From: Berkiella_A sp963976875 | GTDB taxonomy: Bacteria; Pseudomonadota; Gammaproteobacteria; Berkiellales; Berkiellaceae | Length of the DNA stretch: 64,000 nucleotides | Assembly: GCA_963976875.1 (NCBI GenBank) | Contig: CAXBML010000001.1 | Span: forward strand, 207,064-271,063 | Direction: 5' to 3' | In this document: one piece after another, positions 34,690 to 43,263 of the stretch | Numbering within the stretch: position 1 is the stretch's first letter | How the letters are laid out: every line of letters begins with the position of its first letter | The notes under the pieces: generated by a model | What the model was told of the DNA's origin: nothing | The model's database searches: none | Seen by the model: the letters and a program-made list of their open reading frames with translations, nothing else | Position numbers and translations under genes: made by a program

Positions 34690-35919
34690 ATGAATGCAGC
34701 AAATAAACGTCATGCCACAATAGGCGTTAATGTTGGGGGGGTACAAATTGGCGGCGGAGCACCTATCGTTGTTCAGTCAATGACCAATACAGATACAGCG
34801 GACATTGATGCGACGGTTCAGCAGTGTTTTGAACTATGGAAGGCTGGTTCTGAGTTAGTTCGTATTACCGTCAATAATAAAGAAGCGGCCCAAGCTGTGC
34901 CTGTAATTCGAGATAGGTTGGTCAAATTAGGCTGGGATGCTCCAGTCCTTGTGGGTGACTTTCATTATATTGGTCACACATTGTTGACAGAATATCCCGA
35001 ATGCGCAAAAGCATTGGCAAAATATAGAATAAATCCAGGGAATGTGGGTTTTGGTAAGAAGCATGACGCTAATTTTGCCACTATGATAGCAGTCGCCATT
35101 AAGTACGATAAACCAGTTCGGATCGGCGTAAATTGGGGCAGTTTAGATCAATCTTTGGTTGTGGCTTTGATGGATGAAAATGCGAAGTTAGCACAACCTA
35201 AATCGACAGAAGAAATCACGCGCGAAGCTTTAATCATTTCTGCGTTGACCAGCGCTGAAAAAGCAGTCGAGTTAGGCATGAAGCCAAATAAAATTATTTT
35301 GGCGTGTAAAGTGAGTCGGGTACAGGATTTGGTGAAGCTTTATACTGAACTGGCGCGTCGTTGTGATTACGCTTTGCACCTAGGTTTGACCGAAGCAGGC
35401 ATGGGCAGTAAGGGAATTGCGGCCACTTCTGCCGCTTTTGCTATATTATTGCAACAAGGTATAGGGGATACAATTCGCGCCTCGTTAACACCAGAGCCAG
35501 GTGGTGATAGAAGGCAGGAAGTGCAACTATGCCAAGAAATTTTACAATCTTTAGAGCTGCGTGCTTTTTCTCCAATGGTCACAGCTTGTCCTGGATGCGG
35601 GCGTACTACAAGCCAAGTATTTCAAAAGCTAGCACAATCTATTCAAAGCTTTATCCGAGAGCAAATGCCCAGTTGGAAAATATCGTATCCTGGGGTTGAA
35701 AACTTACAAATTGCGGTGATGGGTTGTATTGTGAATGGTCCAGGAGAGAGCAAACACTCTGATATCGGTATTAGTTTACCGGGTACAGGAGAAGCGCCCG
35801 CTGCGCCCGTATTCGTGGACGGCAAGAAGTTTAAAATATTAAGAGGGGATAATATTGCTGAGGAATTTCAGCAAATTGTGGTGAATTATATTGAAAATAG
35901 ATTTGGCTCTACAGCTTAA
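34690..35919 (+). CDS. ispG: 4-Hydroxy-3-methylbut-2-enyl diphosphate synthase
   Basis: Fe-S enzyme of the MEP isoprenoid pathway (MEcPP to HMBPP). The ATG at 34690 has GGGAG nine bases upstream; an in-frame TTG lies 18 bp earlier. Seen: VQSMTNTDTADIDATVQQ, GSELVRITVN, the TIM-barrel residues, the cluster-binding CPGCGRT, and GCIVNGPGES with the third Cys and the Glu ligand. 409 residues, family length. Monocistronic here. Confidence 0.96.
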   Translation: MNAANKRHATIGVNVGGVQIGGGAPIVVQSMTNTDTADIDATVQQCFELWKAGSELVRITVNNKEAAQAVPVIRDRLVKLGWDAPVLVGDFHYIGHTLLTEYPECAKALAKYRINPGNVGFGKKHDANFATMIAVAIKYDKPVRIGVNWGSLDQSLVVALMDENAKLAQPKSTEEITREALIISALTSAEKAVELGMKPNKIILACKVSRVQDLVKLYTELARRCDYALHLGLTEAGMGSKGIAATSAAFAILLQQGIGDTIRASLTPEPGGDRRQEVQLCQEILQSLELRAFSPMVTACPGCGRTTSQVFQKLAQSIQSFIREQMPSWKISYPGVENLQIAVMGCIVNGPGESKHSDIGISLPGTGEAPAAPVFVDGKKFKILRGDNIAEEFQQIVVNYIENRFGSTA

Positions 35920-36074
35920 TAGAAACAAACAATCAATAAGGATGCCATCGTAAGCGTAATATCCTTGGTGTGTGCCCTTATTGATTTATAAATTGCCTAT
36001 TATTTAGACGACCCGCCAGTTATAACCTGTCAAAAAGCCCCACTTGTCCCATTTAAAATCTCCTAGTAGCATAG

Positions 36075-37190
36075 ATGTTAGTTTTTCTTCAGCTTGATAG
36101 ACAAATGCGACTAAAATCTAAAATTTTTAATAAATATTTATTGCCTGGTTTTGTTTTTCAATCCGTCATTATGGCGGGAGGGTATGCGACGGGGCGCGAA
36201 ATTGTCGAGTTTTTTTTGACCCTGGGTCCACGTAGTGGCTTACTGGCTATGTTGATATCTGCATTAGTTTGGTCAATTGTTTGTTTGCTCACGTTTGAGT
36301 TTGCACGTTACTTTAAAGCATATGATTATAGAACGTTCTTTAAAAAATTATTAGGGAATGGTTGGATATTATTTGAGATGAGTTACTTGGCTGTAATTAT
36401 TATAGTTTTATCAGTTATAGCAGCGTCAAGTGGCAATATTATAAGTATGACATTGGGGTTACCCTATAATGTAGGTGTTGTAGGACTTGTTGTTTATGTT
36501 TGTTTTATGGTCTTTAAAGGGACGCGTGCCATAGAGATTATGATGTCTTTTTGGTCTATCATGCTGTACCTCGTTTACTTTGTTTTTTTGACAGCTTGCA
36601 TTATAAATTATGGACCCCAAATAAAAACAACTTTTCAATCTGTACCCAATGAAGGGGGTTGGTTATTAAACGGCATACGATATGCTGGATATAATTTAGG
36701 GTTGATTCCAGCCGTATTATTTTCCTTAACTTATATTCAGACGCGTAAAGAGGCGGTTACAGCGGGGATTATGGCCGGCGTAGTTGCTATTATTCCAGGG
36801 ATATTTTTCTTTATTGCCATGCTGGGACAATATCCTGCTGTAGTAGAACAAGAAATCCCTTCTACTTTTATTTTGCAGCAGATTGGATCACCGCCATTAA
36901 CGCTAATATTTCATGTTATTTTATTTGGGACTTTGATTGAAACAGGGACAGGGTTAATACATGCGTTAAATGAAAGAGCAAGATTTTATTGGCAGGAGAA
37001 AGGATTAACAATGCCTTCAAAAGTACGACCTATCGTTGCTTTTGTTTGTTTAACACTAGCGGCGTTGATAGCCCAGTTTGGATTAAGTCCATTGATTGCT
37101 AAAGGTTATGGCACTCTGACATGGGTGATTATTTTGGTTTATGTCTTGCCCATAATGTCTGTTGGTCTTTATAAGCTATCAACTAGATAG
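36075..37190 (+). CDS. YkvI-like membrane transporter
   Basis: 371 residues with about ten hydrophobic segments. The N-terminal motif PGFVFQSVIMAGGYATGREIVEFF is characteristic of YkvI-like proteins, which are distantly related to APC/NSS-type carriers, with a broken first helix around GGYATG. Two starts are possible: ATG at 36075 or, closer to the family N-terminus, ATG at 36105. No clear ribosome-binding site for either. Substrate unknown. Confidence 0.8.
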   Translation: MLVFLQLDRQMRLKSKIFNKYLLPGFVFQSVIMAGGYATGREIVEFFLTLGPRSGLLAMLISALVWSIVCLLTFEFARYFKAYDYRTFFKKLLGNGWILFEMSYLAVIIIVLSVIAASSGNIISMTLGLPYNVGVVGLVVYVCFMVFKGTRAIEIMMSFWSIMLYLVYFVFLTACIINYGPQIKTTFQSVPNEGGWLLNGIRYAGYNLGLIPAVLFSLTYIQTRKEAVTAGIMAGVVAIIPGIFFFIAMLGQYPAVVEQEIPSTFILQQIGSPPLTLIFHVILFGTLIETGTGLIHALNERARFYWQEKGLTMPSKVRPIVAFVCLTLAALIAQFGLSPLIAKGYGTLTWVIILVYVLPIMSVGLYKLSTR

Positions 37191-37235
37191 GTGGATCTTT
37201 CCTGCATAACGAGTTTTGAACTTTGTTATTCATCA

Positions 37236-37304
37236 TGCAAGCCAAAGCAAAGGTAATTAACTTATATGCTATGTTTTAGTAACTTGCTAAGTAGTTGGCT
37301 TGCA
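37236..37304. repeat. 10-bp inverted repeat in the intergenic gap
   Basis: TGCAAGCCAA at 37236-37245 and TTGGCTTGCA at 37295-37304 are perfect inverses 49 bp apart. A further small stem, CCTCA/TGAGG, lies near 37342-37356 and is followed by a T-containing stretch. They could end the YkvI-like transcript or form a control site for the next gene. Confidence 0.35.
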
Positions 37305-37415
37305 ACTGCCTCATGATTCAGTGACATTTACCTGCCTCAAATACTGAGGTAAAATTATTTTATAGAGCCTACACAACCTATTAAAACCAGGGTTTAAAAT
37401 AGTAAGGGATACAGC

Positions 37416-38474
37416 TTGCAAGAAAAGATGGATTCGGTATCGATAGAAGTTGCATGGCTCAGAAATAAAAGATTTGATATCACCTTTATTGTTGGGGTTA
37501 CGTTGCTTGCCTTGGGGTCAGGTGCCTTAGTAGTGGCTGAGCCTAGTTTGTTCCCGCTCATATTATTATTGGACCTATGGTTTTTGGGCTATCACCACGT
37601 TATTTCAACATTTACTCGACTTTGTTTTGACAGGCAAAGTATCAAACAGAATCATTTTTTCTTATTTTATTTGCCTATTATTATTTTAGTCAGCGTTGTG
37701 TCGTTGGTGACGTTTATTGGAATATGGACTATTCCCACTTTATATCTTTATTGGCAGTGGTTTCACTACACTAGGCAAAGTTACGGGGTGGGTCAAGCAT
37801 ATAAGAGAAAATCCAAACAAACATGGAATGAAAATGAATGGGCCAGTAAATTTGCGGTATATCTTTTGCCTTTGTGGGGCATTTTGTATCGCTCTTATCA
37901 GGCCCCTGAAAAATTTTTATTTATGGATATAAAAGTGATTCCAGTGTCTGCCCTGGTAGTAGATATCGTCGGAATTATGGCCATGGTATCAATATGTGTG
38001 TGGGGCCTCATGCGCTTAAATACTTGGCGTAAATCAAAGCTGCCTTTAGCACATACACTTTATATGTTTTCTCATTTTACCATATTTTATGTTGGCTATA
38101 TTTATATAGAGGATATTACTTATGGGTGGTTAGTGATTAATGTGTGGCACAATGCACAATATATTTTATTTGTCTGGCTGTTCAATAATAATCGCTTTAA
38201 ATCTGGTATTGATTCAAAATCATATTTTTTATCTGCGATTAGTCAAACAGCAAATATGAAATATTATTTTTTAGCGTGTCTTGGTATTTCTACATTGTTA
38301 TATTTTAGCATTAAAAGCTCTATTTCATTAATTGATACAGCTATTTTACCGTTAGGGCTAATTGTTTTTCAAACCATTAATTTTCATCACTATGTCGTAG
38401 ATGGTTTTATTTGGAAAATGCGTAAAAAACCATTGCAAAAAATCCTGGCAATAAATGAGAGTGAAAATCATTAA
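37416..38474 (+). CDS. Polytopic membrane protein with conserved-looking histidine motifs
   Basis: 352 residues, about eight membrane segments. The TTG start at 37416 has AAGGGA six bases upstream; an ATG follows four codons later. Histidines sit in or next to membrane segments: GYHHVISTF (about 58-66), QWFHYTRQSYG (about 113-123), NVWHNAQY (about 243-250) and NFHHYVVDGFIW (about 323-334). Clustered His-x-x-x-His or His-His pairs in a membrane protein recall haem- or di-iron-binding enzymes such as desaturases. No family recognised. Its end overlaps the acyltransferase start by 20 bp, so the two work from one transcript. Confidence 0.65.
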   Translation: MQEKMDSVSIEVAWLRNKRFDITFIVGVTLLALGSGALVVAEPSLFPLILLLDLWFLGYHHVISTFTRLCFDRQSIKQNHFFLFYLPIIILVSVVSLVTFIGIWTIPTLYLYWQWFHYTRQSYGVGQAYKRKSKQTWNENEWASKFAVYLLPLWGILYRSYQAPEKFLFMDIKVIPVSALVVDIVGIMAMVSICVWGLMRLNTWRKSKLPLAHTLYMFSHFTIFYVGYIYIEDITYGWLVINVWHNAQYILFVWLFNNNRFKSGIDSKSYFLSAISQTANMKYYFLACLGISTLLYFSIKSSISLIDTAILPLGLIVFQTINFHHYVVDGFIWKMRKKPLQKILAINESENH

Positions 38475-39660
38475 AACACAAGCGGTTATCAATTACTTTA
38501 AAATCAGCCGCCATAGCGGACATTTCCCAGAGTTAGATGGCCTGCGTGGTATCGCTGTATTGTTAGTATTGTTAAGACATACCTCCAATCCGTTTTTTGT
38601 AGATGCAAATTTCTTCCAGTCTGAATGGCATGTCTTCCACTTTATTAGAAATGGCACTGTAGGTGTTGATTTATTTTTTGTATTAAGTGGATTCTTGATA
38701 ACCAGCAGTATTTTGCGTCTTAGGGATAAAGGCAGAAATATATATATCCCCATATATTTAGCTAAGCGTGCACTTAGAATTATACCAGCCTATTATTTCG
38801 TGTTATTTTTTGTTGTGGCAGGCGGTGTCCCATTTTATAGCTTACATACCCAATATGATATGTCACTGATACTGCGTACTTTCTATCATGCAATTTTTAT
38901 GCAAGATTATATGGGTAATAATATTGTCGTTACATTTTGGTCGTTGGGAGTAGAGGAGAAGTTCTACTTACTTATACCTTTTGTGTTGATGTTACTCTGT
39001 AAATTTAAGAGTAATAAAGTAATATATTTTGGAACAAGCATATTAATATTGTTAGGCCCATTATTGCGTTTTCTGGCTCATGTTGCTTATCCTGAGATGG
39101 GGTATTCCCAATCATATTTATCAAATTTATATATGCCATTATTTTATTATCCATTCCATACTTGTTTAGATCCTTTATTTATAGGGGTATTATGTGCATT
39201 TATATATCGCAGTTCTGGTAGTGTAAGCTGGTGTAAAAATGAAAAAATAATGAACTCATTATTTTGGGTTAGTATTGCTTTATTATTTCTACTTTTAACT
39301 CAGAGTGTGATGTTTAGTAAAATTACGGTCTTTGATAAGGTATGGCAGCGATTTATTGTCTCAGTTTGTTTTGGCAGTGTTATGCTCAGTTTGATATTGG
39401 GTTTTGGTACTATAAAAATATTTCAAAGTAAAGTGTTATTATTTTTTGCCGTGATATCGTATAGTTTATACTTGGTGCATATGCCTTTGCAGCCTATGTT
39501 GCTTGAAACATTAGAATATCTTATCAAATTTAGTCAATTAAGTATCACTTCCAAAATACTTATTTTTTACCCAACATTTTTCGTCTTATCAATTATTATA
39601 GCTTTAGTGGTTTATTATGTTATTGAAAAACCATTTTTAGTTCTCAAAGATAGATTTTAA
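38455..39660 (+). CDS. Acyltransferase 3 (OafA/YrhL) family membrane protein
   Basis: 401 residues, about ten membrane segments. N-terminal motif PELDGLRGIAVLLVLLRHT has the family Arg and the catalytic-type His, and VGVDLFFVLSGFLI is the second hallmark. WSLGVEEKFYLLIP is also typical. Such enzymes O-acetylate or O-acylate surface polysaccharides, LPS or lipids in the inner membrane. It overlaps the upstream membrane protein by 20 bp. Acceptor unknown. Confidence 0.88.
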   Translation: MRVKIIKTQAVINYFKISRHSGHFPELDGLRGIAVLLVLLRHTSNPFFVDANFFQSEWHVFHFIRNGTVGVDLFFVLSGFLITSSILRLRDKGRNIYIPIYLAKRALRIIPAYYFVLFFVVAGGVPFYSLHTQYDMSLILRTFYHAIFMQDYMGNNIVVTFWSLGVEEKFYLLIPFVLMLLCKFKSNKVIYFGTSILILLGPLLRFLAHVAYPEMGYSQSYLSNLYMPLFYYPFHTCLDPLFIGVLCAFIYRSSGSVSWCKNEKIMNSLFWVSIALLFLLLTQSVMFSKITVFDKVWQRFIVSVCFGSVMLSLILGFGTIKIFQSKVLLFFAVISYSLYLVHMPLQPMLLETLEYLIKFSQLSITSKILIFYPTFFVLSIIIALVVYYVIEKPFLVLKDRF

Positions 39661-39671
39661 CCTTATGAAAG

Positions 39672-40289
39672 TCAAGGTTTAATCCTTTTGAAATGAAGTT
39701 CTGAGAACATTTGTTGGAAGGTGGTACTCAAGTCTTCATAACAAGACAAAATATCATAGTCGCTTTTGTATTTTATTATTTCATTTTCATCTCTAGATGA
39801 CATTTCTACAACCATGGCAAGTTTTATTAAGCTTGCTCTGGCTGTTTTCGTATCAATTTCTATATTATCTTCATTTAGCCTGAACTTGTATAAAGTTCTT
39901 TCTCCGGCATAATCTATCAGTAGGTGGGCTGTTGGGCTTGTGCTGTCTGAAGGCTCTACGATAAAATCAAACTCAGCCGTATTCTCGTTTATTTTCGCAT
40001 TAAAGATACCAAAAACTTCTTTTGATATATCTGTCAATAAAGCATCTTTCACAACGGTAAGATTCGTATCCGTGTCTGTTTGTATAGATACATCACCTTT
40101 AATTGTATTCTGTGTCGGCACAACGCGTGTTGCTGATGGCGCATACTCAGTGCTCTCAGCGGTCGTAAATCCTGATTGTGTTACCTTTGTTTGTGCCTTT
40201 AATTTTCGTAAGGGGTCAAATTTTTCTTTGTGTAGATTATTGGCCCACATGAGCGTAACAGGTTTATTTTTAGTGGGCTTATCAGACAT
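39672..40289 (-). CDS. Hypothetical protein, no recognised family
   Basis: 205 residues, no signal peptide or membrane segment. The N-terminal third (1-70) is polar, Lys/Thr/Ser-rich and probably disordered; the rest alternates strands and helices (LLIDYAGERTLYKFRLNEDN, SLIKLAMVVEMSSRDE), suggesting one globular domain. It lies between an acyltransferase and the second ankyrin/protease-like protein, in a stretch rich in candidate secreted proteins. A Dot/Icm substrate is one possibility, without direct evidence. Confidence 0.6.
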   Translation of the reverse strand: MSDKPTKNKPVTLMWANNLHKEKFDPLRKLKAQTKVTQSGFTTAESTEYAPSATRVVPTQNTIKGDVSIQTDTDTNLTVVKDALLTDISKEVFGIFNAKINENTAEFDFIVEPSDSTSPTAHLLIDYAGERTLYKFRLNEDNIEIDTKTARASLIKLAMVVEMSSRDENEIIKYKSDYDILSCYEDLSTTFQQMFSELHFKRIKP

Positions 40290-40576
40290 GTAATTACACC
40301 TTTTATACTGACGTTAAGTAATATGTGAGTATATTAAAAGTTTAGAGTTGCAAGATTTATAATTAGTTCCATTTATAGCTCTCGCTAAAAATTATATTAC
40401 TTTTAAAAGGTTAAATTGGGTGGGGGTTACATACATTAATTTACTTCAAAATGGTGTATTGGGTTGTCTTACAGCCTAAGTCCCAAAGATTTGTTTGAAA
40501 ATGCCTTTTATTACTTCTAAATCTCAAAAATAGGCTAATAAAATGATATTAGGTTTTTTTATAGTAAATCAAAATT

Positions 40577-43099
40577 TTATCTGTGTTTTTTTGTTGGAGT
40601 ATCTGGTGTTTTTTGATTCTCCGCGGCTGCCTGTTGGAGATATTTATGAACTTTGTCTGTAGAAACTTTTCGCTTAGCAGCAGATTTTTCCTGTGGCGGT
40701 TGTGCTTTAGCTTCCTTTGTTAGCAACTCCTGTGCTGTGCTTTGTCTTGATGAAGTCGCAGCAGAGGGCGCTTGTGTTTGTTGTTTGTTATTTTTTGACT
40801 TTGAATAATGTTGTATTGCGCTAATACCTTCTTGGGACATGCCGGCTTCCTTTAATACCTTAATCATTTCTCTTTTATCTTGTCCAGGTGTTAATGCTTT
40901 TGCTGCCCGCTTAAGGTAATATGTTTCCTTTCCTTGAATTTGAGATCCTTCTTTTAAGTCTGTTGCGATGTTAATAAATTTAGTAATGTTTTTATTGGGT
41001 GGATATTTGACTTCCATCATTTTCTTTGCAATATCTGTATCTTTAAATCCTAGATTATTCAGTTCGTTTAATATTTCTCGTGTGAGTTCAATTTTGTTTT
41101 GATTGTTTTGAGAAGACTTGTATCGTAGAAAGTTAAATAGAGGGTCAAGTATTTTTTCATCTTTTGGGGATTGGCTTTTAAAATGGGCAATATGGTCTTT
41201 TATTGTTTCTGTTCTATCAAAAGTACTAAATTTTTGATAAAGTTTTCTGCAGTCAATATTTTTATATTTTTGTTGGTTTTCAGGATCTTCAGTCAGTGCC
41301 AGCATGACAGCTTCAAATGCCCTTTTATTGTTGGTGTACGAGCAATTGCCTTGTTTTTGTCCATGTAGCTTTTTTCTATCAATTAAGACAGGATTGAGCT
41401 CGGTAATTTCAGGGAGGCCCAGATTTTCATATTTCGTATTGTTTTGACCATTCTCATATCTTACTTTTGTACTGAGAGATGAAATAAGTGTGCTCAAAGA
41501 ATCACGATGGGGTAGTAGCCATTTGTTTTGTGCTTCAAGCGAGTTTTTCTGTTTTTTTAAATCATTTAAGTTATTATTTTTTTCTTTGGTTAAATTGTCA
41601 TCTGTTTCAAGCGTCGAGATGGCATTAGAAAGTATTTTTATTTGGCTTAAATTCTTTTCGATTATATCTTGATTTTGATTAATTTGATTGATGTCTAAAT
41701 TAATTTTATAAGTCTCAATTCCAGGGAATTTTGTACAGCCACTGTCTTTATTGCAAAAATATAATTTATCTTTATATAGTACAGCTGAGGCAAAATGATC
41801 TTCATAAATACAAGGGATCATCACAGGTTCTCCGTTGAGGTATCTATCAGCTTGGGCGCTATAATCATTAGTTGCACGGCTTATGCTGGCTTGATCAAAA
41901 GCAAGAGCCGATGATGTCATTAACGCAATATCTTCAGTGCTATATCGACTATCTAATTCTGATACACTGTCCACATATTTTTTTGCTTGAGAAGCTAGCC
42001 TTGGGAGGGTATGGTCCACGCTAAACTGTTCGTATGTTATGACATTATTTTGTCCATTCTCAAACTTGCCTCTTAAGCCTAGGCAATGGCCTATCGTTTT
42101 CATTTTATTGTAGTTGTCAATCTCACGGTCACAGCTTGATATAAAATCTAACCTTTTTTCTACTAATGATATTACCTGAGTCTTATCCGGCGTTGTTTTT
42201 TTTATTTCTGTTGGAATGTTATTAATAAATTTTTCTAGGTCTTCAACAGTTACTTTTTCATTTGATAAAAGCGCTTCTAGCTTCATGTTTTGTAATCTAT
42301 AGATGGCCGCTTTATCATTTAAGTTTTTTTGATCGACAAATATATCATCTCGAAAGGCTGCTAAGATAGGTTTCTTAAAAAGCTCTTTTTTAATGGATGT
42401 TAAAATAGGCTGGTTCCCTTTTTTTGTCGTGGATTCATGCATTTCAATAATGAGATCTTTTTGTTGACCTTTTAGTAAAGTTTCAGTTACATATCCAAAC
42501 ATCATATTGGCTGGATTCATGGTTTTAAGATAGGCTGGAATTTTAGACTTATCATTTAGGGAGGGTGTTTCAAAAAAAACATCTGAATAGCCACATTCGA
42601 CTAATGTACTTAGCCGTTCAACCATTCTGTTTGCTGCGGATGTATTTTTAGATTGTTCTAATGATCTTGAAATTTCCACCATAAAAAAAGCAATATTTTT
42701 TGTTACAGGAAAAGGGGGGCGTGTATTGATGTCTTTTTTGACGCCATCCAGAGACATCAAGCTATCTAATAATTCTTCAGTCGTGTCTTCATTATAGCTT
42801 ATGGATGCATGATGAATAATGCACAAGCCATTTGCATCTGGTATGTTTGGATTGCCGCCACGAGAGATAAGATTCTCTAACAATGGTATATAATCACTGT
42901 TGATCTGATTATTCGCAATTTTTTTACCCAGTAGTGTTACTGGACTTTCAGTGGGTGGTTCAGGGTTCAGTAGGGTAGAGCGCTCATTTTTATTCTCAGG
43001 CAATTGTTGTAAGATATCATTTATCACTTTATCGGCATCCGCTTCGTTGCTTAATTCATTAATTAAACTGATAAATTCTGAAGTTGTAGTTACACTCAT
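40577..43099 (-). CDS. Second ankyrin/cysteine-protease-like protein, putative effector
   Basis: 840 residues from the ATG at 43099 (AGGA 12 bases upstream; the frame opens 30 bp earlier). Weak ankyrin-type repeats lie at about 60-120 (LLENLISRGGNPNIPDANGL). A long helical middle precedes a domain homologous to that of the protein at 31007-33256: GKFENGQNN, GEPVMIPCIYEDHFASAV (His435), YFCNKDSG (Asn450/Asp452) and GQKQGNCSY (Gln581, Cys586). A coiled-coil insert of roughly 90 residues separates the His and Cys parts. The C-terminus is Gln/Ala/Lys-rich and ends in basic residues. No signal peptide. Divergent relatives in one window suggest a small effector family. Confidence 0.7.
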   Translation of the reverse strand: MSVTTTSEFISLINELSNEADADKVINDILQQLPENKNERSTLLNPEPPTESPVTLLGKKIANNQINSDYIPLLENLISRGGNPNIPDANGLCIIHHASISYNEDTTEELLDSLMSLDGVKKDINTRPPFPVTKNIAFFMVEISRSLEQSKNTSAANRMVERLSTLVECGYSDVFFETPSLNDKSKIPAYLKTMNPANMMFGYVTETLLKGQQKDLIIEMHESTTKKGNQPILTSIKKELFKKPILAAFRDDIFVDQKNLNDKAAIYRLQNMKLEALLSNEKVTVEDLEKFINNIPTEIKKTTPDKTQVISLVEKRLDFISSCDREIDNYNKMKTIGHCLGLRGKFENGQNNVITYEQFSVDHTLPRLASQAKKYVDSVSELDSRYSTEDIALMTSSALAFDQASISRATNDYSAQADRYLNGEPVMIPCIYEDHFASAVLYKDKLYFCNKDSGCTKFPGIETYKINLDINQINQNQDIIEKNLSQIKILSNAISTLETDDNLTKEKNNNLNDLKKQKNSLEAQNKWLLPHRDSLSTLISSLSTKVRYENGQNNTKYENLGLPEITELNPVLIDRKKLHGQKQGNCSYTNNKRAFEAVMLALTEDPENQQKYKNIDCRKLYQKFSTFDRTETIKDHIAHFKSQSPKDEKILDPLFNFLRYKSSQNNQNKIELTREILNELNNLGFKDTDIAKKMMEVKYPPNKNITKFINIATDLKEGSQIQGKETYYLKRAAKALTPGQDKREMIKVLKEAGMSQEGISAIQHYSKSKNNKQQTQAPSAATSSRQSTAQELLTKEAKAQPPQEKSAAKRKVSTDKVHKYLQQAAAENQKTPDTPTKKHR

Positions 43100-43263
43100 A
43101 TTATGTGACGGTCCTAAATAGAAAACCATAGGGTTTAAATTAAGACATATATTAGTGTGAAAAGTTCCAATTTATTTGTGATAGGAAAATAATTTCTAGG
43201 AACAGTTTAAATGATTTTTTTTGTATAAAGAAAGTCTTGAGCTCTTAATGTTTTTTTAGATGC

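Noticed and set aside
35932..35985. Terminator after ispG
   Set aside because: A 10-bp inverted repeat (ATCAATAAGG and CCTTATTGAT) is separated by 34 bp and lacks a T-run. It may be chance.
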